Shown here piece after piece: positions 1 to 8,099 of a stretch of 64,000 bases of DNA. The DNA lies in contig JAJVIM010000021.1 of assembly GCA_022071955.1 (NCBI GenBank), positions 64,091-128,090 of the forward strand, given 5' to 3'. The notes under the pieces are model-generated. The model was given only the letters and a program-made list of their open reading frames with translations, did no database searches and was not told where the DNA came from. The stretch comes from Anaerolineae bacterium (GTDB lineage Bacteria; Chloroflexota; Anaerolineae; 4572-78; J111). A program made the translations under genes and the position numbers. Numbering within the stretch: the first letter of the stretch is position 1; each line of letters starts with the position of its first letter.

Positions 1-51
1 CACCCCCCCCCCCCCCCCGGGGGGGGGGAGGGGGGGGGGGGGGGGGGGGGG
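1..51. other. C/G homopolymer run, probable contig-end artefact
   Basis: The window opens with a run of about 17 C followed by about 30 G broken by a single A. Runs like this are typical of sequencing or assembly failure at a contig end. I see no biological feature in it and would not trust these bases. Confidence 0.8.
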
Positions 52-118
52 CCAGAAAATACGGGGAAAGAAAATTGGAGAATATCGCCATCAGCTTCGC
101 CGATAGATTCATTTGTGC

Positions 119-124
119 TATACT
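119..124 (+). promoter_or_regulatory. Probable -10 box upstream of trmFO
   Basis: TATACT lies 22 bases upstream of the trmFO start codon. A related context (GCTATACTAC) also precedes mnmG. No good -35 hexamer is visible at the expected spacing (TTCGCC at 96-101), so this is only a moderate call. Confidence 0.4.
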
Positions 125-146
125 ACCCGCCACACAGGAGCAAGGT

Positions 147-1505
147 ATGACCAACTCTCAACTCACCGTGATTGGCGGCGGGCTGGCCGGCAGCGAAGCC
201 GCCTGGCAGGCTGCCCAACAGGGGATAACTGTCTCTCTATACGAAATGCGCCCCCGGCGCGAAACCCCGGCTCACGTCAGCGACCGGCTGGCCGAGCTGG
301 TGTGCAGTAACTCGCTGGGCAGCGATCTGCCGGACCGCGCGCCCGGCCTGCTCAAAGCCGAAATCCGCCGCTTCAACTCGCTGATTATGCAGGCCGCCGA
401 AGTCGCCGCCGTACCGGCCGGCGGGGCGCTGGCGGTTGACCGCGACCGCTTTGCCGCCGAAGTGACCCGCCGCATCGAGGCTCACCCGCTGATCACGCTC
501 ATCCGCCAGGAAGTGACCGACCTCCCGGCCACGCCGACGATTGTGGCCACCGGCCCGCTCACTTCTGACGCGCTGGCCCAAAAACTGGCCGAACTGTCGG
601 GCAGCGAATATTTGTATTTTTACGATGCCGTCTCGCCCATCGTCGAAGCGGAGTCGATTAATATGGACATCGCCTTCCGGGCCAGCCGCTACGATCGCGG
701 CGAACAGGACGAAGGCGATTACATCAACTGTCCCTTTAGCGAAGAGGAATACACCGCCTTTGTCGCCGCTTTGCGCGGCGCGGAAAAAATCGAACTGAAA
801 CAGTTTGAGCAGGAAGACCCCTACTTTTTTGAAATGTGCCTGCCCGTTGAGGAACTGGCCCGGCGCGGCGACCAGGCGCTGGCCTTTGGCCCCATGCGGC
901 CCGTCGGCCTGACCGACCCGCGCACCGGGCGGCGTCCGCACGCCGTTTTGCAGCTCCGGCAGGATAATTTGGCCGGCACGCTCTACAACCTGGTCGGTTT
1001 TCAAACCAATCTGAAGTGGAGCGAACAAAAACGGGTTTTTCAGATGATTCCCGGCCTGGAAAACGCCAATTTTATGCGCTACGGCATGATGCATCGCAAC
1101 ACCTACCTCAACTCGCCGCTGCTGCTGCGGCCCACCATGCAGTGGCACGCCCGCGACGACCTGTTTTTTGCCGGCCAGATTACCGGCGTTGAAGGTTACG
1201 TGGGCAACGCCGCCACCGGCCTGCTGGCCGGCCTCAACGCGGCCCGGCTGCTGCGCGGCCAGCCGCTGGTAACGCTGCCGCCCACAACAATGCTCGGCGC
1301 GCTGTGCCACTACGTTACCCACGCCGACCCCAAAGACTTTCAACCGATGAAAGCCAACTTTGGGCTGATGCCGCCCCTGTCCAAAAAAATCCGCAATAAA
1401 AAAGCGCGCTACGAAGCCTACGCCGCCCGCGCGCTGGCTGAACTGGACGCGATGATTGCGACGGAACAACTGGTTGAAGTTGCGGCCTCAAACACCATCG
1501 CCTAA
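147..1505 (+). CDS. trmFO: Methylenetetrahydrofolate-tRNA-(uracil-5-)-methyltransferase TrmFO
   Basis: A folate- and FAD-dependent enzyme that makes 5-methyluridine at position 54 of the tRNA T-loop. The protein opens with the dinucleotide-binding motif VIGGGLAGSEAAWQ, as expected for the GidA-like TrmFO family. It continues with the family block around ELVCSNSLGSDLPDRAPGLL, which contains the family Cys. The C-terminal half carries FFAGQITGVEGYVGNAATGLLAG. The ATG at 147 is chosen over an upstream in-frame start because AGGAGCAAGG sits just before it and the first residues then begin directly with the Rossmann fold. The length of 452 aa is normal. MnmG, the paralogous tRNA-modifying flavoprotein, is encoded at 9622. 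Identification is secure. Confidence 0.95.
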   Translation: MTNSQLTVIGGGLAGSEAAWQAAQQGITVSLYEMRPRRETPAHVSDRLAELVCSNSLGSDLPDRAPGLLKAEIRRFNSLIMQAAEVAAVPAGGALAVDRDRFAAEVTRRIEAHPLITLIRQEVTDLPATPTIVATGPLTSDALAQKLAELSGSEYLYFYDAVSPIVEAESINMDIAFRASRYDRGEQDEGDYINCPFSEEEYTAFVAALRGAEKIELKQFEQEDPYFFEMCLPVEELARRGDQALAFGPMRPVGLTDPRTGRRPHAVLQLRQDNLAGTLYNLVGFQTNLKWSEQKRVFQMIPGLENANFMRYGMMHRNTYLNSPLLLRPTMQWHARDDLFFAGQITGVEGYVGNAATGLLAGLNAARLLRGQPLVTLPPTTMLGALCHYVTHADPKDFQPMKANFGLMPPLSKKIRNKKARYEAYAARALAELDAMIATEQLVEVAASNTIA

Positions 1506-1556
1506 AATTAAGAATACGATTTACCCGCCCGGCCTGGCCGGCCGGCAAGGCAAGCA

Positions 1557-2825
1557 ATGCAAAGCAAACGATTAGCTCAGTGGCTGCAAGACCACACCGA
1601 AACGCTGGGTGCTGCCCCTAACAAACAGGACAGCGCCTTTCACACCGCGCTGTACGAAGGCATCATCGATGTGGCGCTCAGCGGTGATACCCGCATGCTC
1701 GACAGCGTGGTGGAAAGCGCCGCCGCTCACGCGGTAGCCGTTGAGCGCGAACTGACCGATTTGCTGGACATGCATCAGGCTGTGCGCCAGCGCATTTGGG
1801 ACCGCATCGGCGAGGAGATTGACCCGGAACCGGCGTTTATCATGCTTGCCGCGCTCGACAGCATTTTTAACCACGCCACGCAGGTAACGGTGGCGGCCTA
1901 CACCACCAACAGCCGCCTGGCGCTGGCCGCCAAATCCGCCGAGCTATCGCGCCTGTACGCCGAGGCTGAACAAAAAGTGATGCGCTACGCCACCGAAGTT
2001 TCGCGGGCCAACCGCGAGCTGGCCCGGCTGGAAAAGGCCAAAACCGATTTCATCAGCATTGCCGCCCACGAACTCAAAACCCCGCTCACGCTGATTCAAG
2101 GCTACGTTAACATTCTGCACGATCTGGAAGAGGACGGCTCGCAGGGCAAAAACCTGACCGAGGGCATCGACCGGGGCGTGCAGCGCATGAACAGCATTCT
2201 GGACGACATGCTTGATCTGTCGGCGATGGACCTGGGCAAACTGCGGCTGGTGCTCCAGCCGGTCAATCTGGCCAAAATGATCCGGCTGATCATCGTCCAG
2301 TCCGAGGCGTCGCTGCAGGAGCGACAGCAAACCATCGCTGCGGATGGGCTGGAAGAGCTGCCGGAAATCCAGGCCGATATTACCCGCCTGCACCAGGTAT
2401 TTCGGCAGTTGGTCAGCAACGCCATCAAATACACGCCCAACGGCGGCCACATTACCGTTAGCGGCAGCGCGCCGCCCAACGCCGACCACATTACGGTTTT
2501 GGTGAGCGACACCGGCGTTGGCATTGCCCCGGAAGACCAGGAAAAAATCTTTGAAAAGTTCTACCGGGCCAGCGACTCGTCGCTGCATTCTACCGGCAAA
2601 ACCAAATTTATGGGCGCCGGGCCGGGGCTGGGGCTGGCCATTGTTAAAGGGTTGGTCACCGCCCACGGCGGGCGCGTATTGGCCGAAAGCCCCGGCTTTG
2701 ATATGCAAAATTGCCCCGGCAGCACCTTTGCCGTCCAGCTCCCGCTGACCGCAGCGCCGCCGCCCGGCGTCGCTGTGCAGTGGATTGGCTCAAAAAAATT
2801 GATGGAGTCACAGAACTCGCCATGA
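1557..2825 (+). CDS. Cytoplasmic sensor histidine kinase
   Basis: An orphan two-component kinase without membrane segments. Residues 1 to about 120 form a helical N-terminal region resembling the globin-like or RsbR-type sensory domains found in soluble kinases (inference). A coiled coil of roughly 30 residues follows (AKSAELSRLYAEAEQKVMRYA). The HisKA domain has the phospho-acceptor H171 in FISIAAHELKTPLTLIQGY. The HATPase domain shows an N box (LVSNAIKYTPNGG), a G1 box (VSDTGVGIAPEDQEKIFEKFYR) and a G2 box (GPGLGLAIVKGLV). No response regulator gene is adjacent. Its TGA overlaps the next gene's ATG by four bases, so the two are probably translationally coupled. The signal it senses cannot be read from the sequence. 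Confidence 0.9.
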   Translation: MQSKRLAQWLQDHTETLGAAPNKQDSAFHTALYEGIIDVALSGDTRMLDSVVESAAAHAVAVERELTDLLDMHQAVRQRIWDRIGEEIDPEPAFIMLAALDSIFNHATQVTVAAYTTNSRLALAAKSAELSRLYAEAEQKVMRYATEVSRANRELARLEKAKTDFISIAAHELKTPLTLIQGYVNILHDLEEDGSQGKNLTEGIDRGVQRMNSILDDMLDLSAMDLGKLRLVLQPVNLAKMIRLIIVQSEASLQERQQTIAADGLEELPEIQADITRLHQVFRQLVSNAIKYTPNGGHITVSGSAPPNADHITVLVSDTGVGIAPEDQEKIFEKFYRASDSSLHSTGKTKFMGAGPGLGLAIVKGLVTAHGGRVLAESPGFDMQNCPGSTFAVQLPLTAAPPPGVAVQWIGSKKLMESQNSP

Positions 2826-3991
2826 TGAAACCCGCCCAACGCGCCCAAAATTTGCCGCCGCTCTTTTTCGCCACGCTCAACAAACGCATCGCCGAACTGC
2901 GCGCCGCCGGGGCCGATATCATCAATCTGGATGCCGGCAGCCCGGATTTGCCGCCGGACCCGCGTCTGATTGACACGCTCAAACGCAACGCCGATGATCC
3001 CGCCAAACACAATTACGGCGGCTACGCCGGCCAGCCCCACTTGCGGCAGGCCATCATCGATTACTACGGCCGTCGTTTTGGCGTGGAACTGGACAACACC
3101 GACCTGCTGCCGCTGATCGGCTCCAAAGAAGGCATTGTCAACATGCACCTGGCCTGGCTGGACCCCGGCGATCTGTCGCTCATCCCCGATCCGTGTTACC
3201 CGGCCTACCTGTTTGCCCCGATGCTGGCCGGCGGCCACACCGAGCGTTTTCCGCTGCTGGCCGAACGCGGCTGGCTGCCCAACCTGGCCGACATCCCCAG
3301 CGACACCGCCGCGGCAGCGCGCATGCTGTGGCTCAATTACCCCAACAATCCCACCGGCGGCACCGCCACCGTTGAATTTTTTGCCGAAGCAGTAGATTTT
3401 TGCCGCCAGTTTGATCTTTTGCTCTGCCACGATGCCCCCTACGCCGATGTGACCTTTGACGGCCACATCGCGCCCAGCGTGCTGCAAGCGCCCGGCGCCA
3501 AAGACGTGGCCATCGAGTTTAACTCGCTGTCAAAAACGTACAGTCTGGCCGGCTGGCGGCTGGGCATGGCCGTGGGCAACCCGGTGGCGGTAGAGGCGCT
3601 GGCCAAAGTAAAAACGCAAATCGACTCCGGCATTGCCAAGCCGGTGCAGGATATGGCCGCCGACGCCCTCACCGGCGATCAAAGCTGGCTGGAGCCGCGC
3701 AACGCCATTTACCGCGAGCGGCGCGATATGTGCCTGGCCACCCTGCGGGCAATGGGGCTGGAAACTACCCACCCCAAAGGCGGGCTGTACGTTTGGTTCC
3801 GCGTGCCGGCGGGCACCACCTCGCTGGCGTACCACACCCGCGTGCTGGAGCAGGCGCACGTATCCATTACGCCCGGCCACGTGTACGGCCAAAACGGCGA
3901 GGGCTGGGCCCGCATTTCGCTGGTAGCGCCCACCGCCCGTCTGCAAGAGGCGCTGGCCCGGATGGAAAAACTTGGTGAGTTGGGTGAGTGA
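2822..3991 (+). CDS. Class I/II PLP aminotransferase, LL-diaminopimelate aminotransferase-like
   Basis: A fold-type I PLP enzyme of 389 aa. The start ATG overlaps the kinase stop codon (ATGA). Family blocks are clear: LDAGSPDLPPDP near the N-terminus, NYGGYAGQPHLRQAI, the nucleotide-like loop LPLIGSKEGI, NYPNNPTGG, CHDAPYADVTFDG, and the PLP lysine in FNSLSKTYSLAGWRLG. The overall pattern resembles the LL-diaminopimelate aminotransferase (DapL) and MalY/PatB-related group, so a lysine-biosynthesis role is plausible but not proven. The C-terminus ends KLGELGE. It is encoded by a GGTGAGTTGGGTGAGTGA repeat that also occurs near 58380, so the last residues are repeat-derived. Confidence 0.75.
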   Translation: MMKPAQRAQNLPPLFFATLNKRIAELRAAGADIINLDAGSPDLPPDPRLIDTLKRNADDPAKHNYGGYAGQPHLRQAIIDYYGRRFGVELDNTDLLPLIGSKEGIVNMHLAWLDPGDLSLIPDPCYPAYLFAPMLAGGHTERFPLLAERGWLPNLADIPSDTAAAARMLWLNYPNNPTGGTATVEFFAEAVDFCRQFDLLLCHDAPYADVTFDGHIAPSVLQAPGAKDVAIEFNSLSKTYSLAGWRLGMAVGNPVAVEALAKVKTQIDSGIAKPVQDMAADALTGDQSWLEPRNAIYRERRDMCLATLRAMGLETTHPKGGLYVWFRVPAGTTSLAYHTRVLEQAHVSITPGHVYGQNGEGWARISLVAPTARLQEALARMEKLGELGE

Positions 3992-4235
3992 TAAGTTTTA
4001 AGTTTTGAGTTTTGAGTTTTGAGTTTCCCATAGGGGGCCTTTGGCTCTGAGTTCGTGTTGCGTGTTCCGTTCGTTCGCCATTCGTCGTTCGTCATTCGCC
4101 ACCCGCTACACGCCACCCGCTACTCGTCGTTCGCCATTCGTTATTCATCATTCGTTCATTCGTCATTCGCAGGGTCGCAAAGCCGCGATTCGTAAATCGT
4201 AAATCCAAAATCCAAAATCGTAAATCGCAATTCAT
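3972..4235. repeat. Degenerate short tandem repeats filling an intergenic gap
   Basis: The gap between the aminotransferase and the RNA methyltransferase genes consists almost entirely of low-complexity repeats. A GGTGAGTTGGGTGAGT unit covers the end of the upstream gene. GAGTTTT repeats follow at about 3993-4025. A long series of CGTTCGYCATTCGTC-like units covers 4068-4165, and AAATCCAAAATCGTAAATCG units cover 4188-4230. The array runs up to the start codon at 4236 and leaves no Shine-Dalgarno sequence. Related units recur at 5155, 11664, 22501, 51355, 51937 and 55035. Confidence 0.8.
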
Positions 4236-5069
4236 ATGATCACATCCACTAAAAACCCGCGCATTATCGATGTAAGAAAACTGGATCACCGCAAACACCG
4301 CCAGCGGCAGGATCGATTTTTGGTTGAGGGGCTGCAACTGCTGGCGCTGGCTATGGAAATGCAGGCCAAAGCGCCCGGCAAAATTGTGCCGCGCGATATT
4401 TTTTACTGCGCCGATCTCTTCACCGGCGACACCGCCCCACGCCTGCTGGCCCAACTCACCGCGGCCGGCGGTGCGCCCGTGCCGGTAGCCGAGCACGTGC
4501 TCAACGCCATTTCCGACCGCGACACTTCGCAGGGGTTGGCGGTAACATTTCAGTTGAGCAAAGTTGAATGGCCCATCGAGGCGCTGCTGGCGGCCATCAA
4601 ACCGGGCCAATCGCCCAAGCTGGTGCTGGTGCTGGATAAATTGCAGGACCCCGGCAATCTGGGCACGCTCATCCGCACCGCCGACGCCGCCGGGGTAACG
4701 GCCATCATTTTGCTGGAGCCGTGTGTTGACGCCTTTGACCCCAAAACCGTGCGCGGCACAATGGGGTCGATTTTTACCGTGCCATTTGCCCGCGTGCAGC
4801 ACCCGGCCGAGCTGCTGCCCCGGCTGGCCGGGCTGGGCTACCGGCTGGTGGGCGCCGACGCGCCGCGCGGCCAGACCGTGTGGAACAGCACCGCGCTGGC
4901 CGGTTCGGTGGGGCTGGTGCTGGGCAACGAGGCTCGCGGGCTTGACCCGGAGCTACAACCGCACATAGCCGGTTACGTGAGCCTGCCGTTGCTGGGCCAC
5001 GCCGAAAGCCTCAACGTGTCGGTGGCCGGCGGCGTGCTGATGTACGAGTGGCTGAGGGTGAATGAGTAG
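4236..5069 (+). CDS. TrmH/SpoU-family RNA 2'-O-ribose methyltransferase
   Basis: A SPOUT methyltransferase that would transfer a methyl group from SAM to a ribose 2'-OH in rRNA or tRNA. The N-terminal substrate-binding domain (residues 1-90) has RKLDHRKHRQRQDRFLVEGLQLL, typical of RlmB/TsnR-like enzymes. The three SPOUT motifs are present: motif 1 in DPGNLGTLIRTADAAG, motif 2 in GLVLGNEARGLDPEL, and motif 3 in SLPLLGHAESLNVSVAGGVLMYEW. The length of 277 aa is normal. The leader is made of repeat sequence and lacks a ribosome binding site. The exact RNA target cannot be told from sequence. Confidence 0.9.
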   Translation: MITSTKNPRIIDVRKLDHRKHRQRQDRFLVEGLQLLALAMEMQAKAPGKIVPRDIFYCADLFTGDTAPRLLAQLTAAGGAPVPVAEHVLNAISDRDTSQGLAVTFQLSKVEWPIEALLAAIKPGQSPKLVLVLDKLQDPGNLGTLIRTADAAGVTAIILLEPCVDAFDPKTVRGTMGSIFTVPFARVQHPAELLPRLAGLGYRLVGADAPRGQTVWNSTALAGSVGLVLGNEARGLDPELQPHIAGYVSLPLLGHAESLNVSVAGGVLMYEWLRVNE

Positions 5070-5079
5070 ACAGAATACA

Positions 5080-5108
5080 GATTACAGATTACAGATTACA
5101 GATTACAG
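5080..5108. repeat. GATTACA tandem repeat
   Basis: Four near-perfect tandem copies of the 7-base unit AGATTAC follow the methyltransferase gene. A diverged, reverse-oriented relative (CTGTAATCTGGACTCTGAATTCTG) lies at about 5258-5285. This is extragenic and has no coding potential. Confidence 0.8.
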
Positions 5109-5126
5109 TATGACTGTGAAAATTGA

Positions 5127-5154
5127 GTAGGGGCGCTTCGCGAAGCGCCCCTAC
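5127..5154. repeat. 28-bp perfect palindrome, copy 1
   Basis: The half-site GTAGGGGCGCTTCG is followed immediately by its reverse complement. An identical 28-bp palindrome is present at 22529-22556. In both places a palindrome with GGAGTC/GACTCC ends lies a short distance downstream, so the two modules appear to travel together as a composite repeat. Confidence 0.85.
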
Positions 5155-5196
5155 ATTCGCAGATTCGTTAATTCGCAGATTCGCTCGTTTTCACGA

Positions 5197-5245
5197 GGAG
5201 TCCGAAAGCTTTGCTTTCGGAACAAAAAGCTGCGCTTTTTGACTC
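5197..5245. repeat. Composite hairpin element with GGAGTC/GACTCC ends
   Basis: Outer arms GGAGTC and GACTCC enclose two small hairpins, CCGAAAGC/GCTTTCGG and AAAAAGC/GCTTTTT. A simpler relative, one perfect 26-bp palindrome with the same ends, is at 22585-22610. It has no obvious coding role and could be a mobile palindromic repeat. Confidence 0.65.
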
Positions 5246-5308
5246 CTTTGTCTGTACTCTGTAATCTGGACTCTGAATTCTGTAATAACAACAAAGGACA
5301 GGCAACCC

Positions 5309-6469
5309 ATGACCGATTTGTCGTTTAACCCCAACATTGCCGCCGCGCCGATTTACGTGGGTGGCGCGGCCATCGCCGATATTCAAAAACAATACGGCAT
5401 CGATGACATCATCAAACTGGCCTCCAACGAAAGCCCGCTGGGGCCATCGCCCCGGGCGGTGGCGGCCATGCAGGCCGCGGCGGCCAACCTCAACCGCTAC
5501 CCGCCGATGGGCGACGAGAGCTTGCGGTCGGCGCTGGCCCAACTGCACGGCCTTGAGCCGGACAACTTTGTGACCGGCAACGGCGGCTGCGACATCCTCA
5601 ATTTGCTGGCCACCGCGTTTTTAACCCCCGGCGACGAGGCCATCATCTGCCGGCCCACCTTTCCGGTGTACGACAACACCGTTCGGCGGGTGGGCGCGCA
5701 GGTGGTGTACGTCGATCTGGAGCCGGACAATTTCAGCTACGATGTCGAAGCGATGCTGGCGGCGGTGACGGGCAAAACGCGGCTGCTGTACGTGTGCAGT
5801 CCCAACAATCCCACCGGCTCTACCATTTCCGCCGAACAGCTCGACACGCTGCTGAATCACCTGCCGCCGCACGTGCTGCTGGTGATGGACGAGGTGTACT
5901 ACCATTTTGCGGCCAACCACCCCGATACGCTCGGCTACGTGCGCCGGGGGCAAAATATGGTCATCCTGCACAGTTTTTCAAAAGCGTACGGGCTGGCCGG
6001 GCTGCGGCTGGGCTACGGCATCGCCCCGGCGGAGATTGCGCAATATTTATCGCGGGCGCGGCTGCCGTTCCATCTCGACTCGCTGACCTTTGCCGGCGGG
6101 CTGGCCGCGCTGGCCGATATCGATTATGTTGACGAGGTGGTGCGGCTGGTGAAAGAGGGCCGGGCGTGGCTGCTGGCGCAATTGGGCCAGCTCGATGTGC
6201 GGGTGTGGCCCAGCCAGGGGAATTTCACCCTGTTCAAACCGCCCTTTGACGCCGCCGAGGTTTCGGAGCGACTGTTGCGGCGCGGCGTGATTTCGCGGCC
6301 AATGACCCAGTTTTACCTGCCCACGCATCTGCGGGTGACGGTGGGCCTGCCCGCCGAAAACGAGAAATTCATTGCGGCGCTGGGCGCGGTGCTGGCGGAG
6401 CTGGACGCCGAAGGGGCCAGCCGCTCGGTAGCGGCCCGGCAAGCCGGCAGCGGCGAGTTTAAGTTTTAG
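5309..6469 (+). CDS. hisC: Histidinol-phosphate aminotransferase
   Basis: A PLP enzyme of histidine biosynthesis that converts imidazole-acetol phosphate plus glutamate to histidinol phosphate. It is 386 aa long. The N-terminus has IIKLASNESPLGPSP, the HisC/Cobc-type substrate loop. Next come NGGCDILNLLATAFLTPGDEAI, SPNNPTGSTIS, MDEVYYHF, and the PLP lysine in LHSFSKAYGLAGLRLGYG. RVTVGLPAENEKFIAAL near the C-terminus supplies the conserved Arg. No other his genes are adjacent. The final codons and stop (AAGTTTTAG) lie in an 8-bp target-site duplication, because a MITE-like element inserted directly at the stop codon. The natural reading frame is intact. Confidence 0.9.
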   Translation: MTDLSFNPNIAAAPIYVGGAAIADIQKQYGIDDIIKLASNESPLGPSPRAVAAMQAAAANLNRYPPMGDESLRSALAQLHGLEPDNFVTGNGGCDILNLLATAFLTPGDEAIICRPTFPVYDNTVRRVGAQVVYVDLEPDNFSYDVEAMLAAVTGKTRLLYVCSPNNPTGSTISAEQLDTLLNHLPPHVLLVMDEVYYHFAANHPDTLGYVRRGQNMVILHSFSKAYGLAGLRLGYGIAPAEIAQYLSRARLPFHLDSLTFAGGLAALADIDYVDEVVRLVKEGRAWLLAQLGQLDVRVWPSQGNFTLFKPPFDAAEVSERLLRRGVISRPMTQFYLPTHLRVTVGLPAENEKFIAALGAVLAELDAEGASRSVAARQAGSGEFKF

Positions 6470-6470
6470 G

Positions 6471-6590
6471 GTAACTACTCAGCCGCCCCATTCTGGATGT
6501 CATTCCCGCGTGTTTCTAGCGGGAATCCACCGTTTTGGCCTTTAGTGGATGCCCGATGAAAACATTCGGGCTTGACGGCTGAGTAGTTAC
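6471..6590. mobile_element. MITE-like element with terminal inverted repeats and target duplication
   Basis: This 120-bp sequence is bounded by perfect 15-bp inverted repeats, GTAACTACTCAGCCG and CGGCTGAGTAGTTAC. It is flanked on both sides by the direct repeat GTTTTAGG (6463-6470 and 6591-6598), a clear 8-bp target-site duplication. The interior holds inverted repeats around ATTCCCGC/GCGGGAAT and GCCCGATG/CATTCGGGC. It is too small to encode a transposase and was presumably mobilised in trans. A relative with a similar core in the opposite orientation lies at 22615-22788. Confidence 0.85.
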
Positions 6591-6609
6591 GTTTTAGGAT
6601 TCAAAAAGC

Positions 6610-6644
6610 GAAGAGGCCGGGCAGCAAAGCTGCCCGGCCTCTTC
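6610..6644. terminator. Bidirectional terminator hairpin between hisC and fabH
   Basis: A perfect 16-bp stem (GAAGAGGCCGGGCAGC and its complement) closes on an AAA loop, between two convergent genes. There is no strong T tract on the plus side. On the minus strand TTTTTGA follows the stem. Confidence 0.75.
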
Positions 6645-6661
6645 GGTAAATGCTGTTGAGT

Positions 6662-7951
6662 CTACTTCTCCTCAACCGAATGTTCCGGCTTTTGTTCCGG
6701 GAGGGCACTTTCGGCCGGTTTGCCCGCGCCGTTAGCCGAGCGACCGTTGTCGCTGTGCCGCTGCTCAACCGGCTCTTTGACCGGTTTTTCCGGTTTCGGT
6801 TTGGCCTCCTTTTTGCTGGGCAAAAAGTCTTTCTGCTCATCTTCCGGCAGTTTGTTTTCAATTTGCCGCCGCCAGCGCAGCCATATCGAGCGCAGCCGCG
6901 CCTGCCGGTACACCAGCCAGCGTAGCCCGCGATACCACCACTGCCGTCGTTTGTACGGCATCGGCAAACCCCACTGAATCACCGCCGCGCCCCAGGTTAA
7001 CCCGCCGCCAAAACCAACCATCACAATTTTGTCGTTGGTGCTAACCCGGCCCTGCTCAATCGCCTCGCACAGGGCAATCGGCACAGACGCCGCCGAGGTG
7101 TTGCCGTACCGGTCCAGGTTGGTAAACACCTTGTCGCTGCTGATGCCCAGAAATTTGCTGGCGCTTTCAATGATGCGGATATTGGCCTGATGCGGAATGA
7201 ACAGGTCGATTTCGTTGAGCGGCACGCCGGCCCGCTCGCAGGCTTCTTTGGACACTTTGCCCATCACCCGGGTGGCAAAACGGTACACTTCGCGGCCGTT
7301 CATTTTTACATAATGCAGCCGGTTATCGATGGTGTGCTGGCTGGTTGGCAGTTTGCTGCCACCGGCCGGAATGTTCAAATGTTCGCCGCCGGAACCATCG
7401 GAGCCGAGCACGTAAGAGAGCACCCCGCCGGGAGTGGGGTGCGCCTGCAACACCACCGCGCCGGCCCCGTCGCCAAACAGGGGGTAGGTAGTGCGGTCCT
7501 CAATATCCAGCACCCGCGACAGCGTTTCCGCGCCAATAACCAACACCACTTTGGCCGCGCCGCTTTGGATGGCGTTGCTGCCCATCGACAGGCCGTAAAT
7601 AAAGCCGGAACAGGCCGCGCTCAGGTCAAACGCGCCGGCATGCGTCGCGCCCAGGGCATCCTGCACCAAACAGGCCGTGGCCGGAAAAATGTGTTCCGGG
7701 GTCAGCGTTGCCACAATAATTAAATCGATGGACGAAGGCGCAATCCGCGCCCGGTCCAGCGCCAGCCGCGCCGCGGCAATGGACATACTGGCGGTGGTTT
7801 CGTGCGGGCCGGCAAAGTACCGCTGGCCGATACCCGTCCGGCTGCGAATCCACTCATCGGACGTGTCCATTATTTTGGCAATGTCGTCGTTGGTTACGGC
7901 ATTTTCAGGGATATACTTTCCCCAGCCCACAATATGCGCATAAAGAGCCAC
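6662..7951 (-). CDS. fabH: 3-oxoacyl-ACP synthase III with a long basic C-terminal tail
   Basis: FabH condenses acetyl-CoA or another short acyl-CoA with malonyl-ACP to start fatty-acid synthesis. The catalytic triad is visible: C114 in LSAACSGFIYG, His in FIPHQANIRI, and Asn in RYGNTSAASVP. The acyl-CoA and glycine-rich loop GFGGGLTWGAAVIQW ends the catalytic domain near residue 330. A further 100 or so residues follow and are not part of normal FabH. They begin with an Arg/Trp-rich stretch (RRQWWYRGLRWLVYRQ) and continue as a charged Lys/Pro/Glu tail, which could bind membrane or a partner. The GTG at 7951 is preferred as start because GAGGAG precedes it. fabF follows upstream in the same direction. 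Confidence 0.88.
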   Translation of the reverse strand: MALYAHIVGWGKYIPENAVTNDDIAKIMDTSDEWIRSRTGIGQRYFAGPHETTASMSIAAARLALDRARIAPSSIDLIIVATLTPEHIFPATACLVQDALGATHAGAFDLSAACSGFIYGLSMGSNAIQSGAAKVVLVIGAETLSRVLDIEDRTTYPLFGDGAGAVVLQAHPTPGGVLSYVLGSDGSGGEHLNIPAGGSKLPTSQHTIDNRLHYVKMNGREVYRFATRVMGKVSKEACERAGVPLNEIDLFIPHQANIRIIESASKFLGISSDKVFTNLDRYGNTSAASVPIALCEAIEQGRVSTNDKIVMVGFGGGLTWGAAVIQWGLPMPYKRRQWWYRGLRWLVYRQARLRSIWLRWRRQIENKLPEDEQKDFLPSKKEAKPKPEKPVKEPVEQRHSDNGRSANGAGKPAESALPEQKPEHSVEEK

Positions 7952-7986
7952 AGATGTTCTCCTCGTGCCCGATCGAGGCAAAATTT

Positions 7987-8087
7987 CGGCACAGGCTCAC
8001 GCCGGCATGTCTGCCGGGCGTCGCTGTGCCGTTTTAGCCCGGGCGTAATCTACCATGTTTTAACCCGCAACTCCGGTTTAGTTGCGG
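7987..8087 (-). terminator. Two hairpins between fabF and fabH
   Basis: The gap between fabF and fabH holds two stem-loops. One has CCGCAACT/AGTTGCGG arms (8065-8087) just after the fabF stop and is followed on the minus strand by TTAAAA. The second is larger, with CGGCACAG/CTGTGCCG outer arms (7987-8031). They may attenuate read-through or act as a processing site. A function is not demonstrable from sequence. Confidence 0.45.
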
Positions 8088-8099
8088 ATTCGGTTGATT

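Noticed and set aside
237..1469. Long open frame of 410 codons on the minus strand opposite trmFO
   Set aside because: It is a shadow of a GC-rich coding gene. It lacks family motifs and the plus strand encodes a clear TrmFO.
4060..4235. Possible CRISPR array
   Set aside because: Units are 7-20 bases, degenerate and without unique spacers of uniform length. No cas genes are present.
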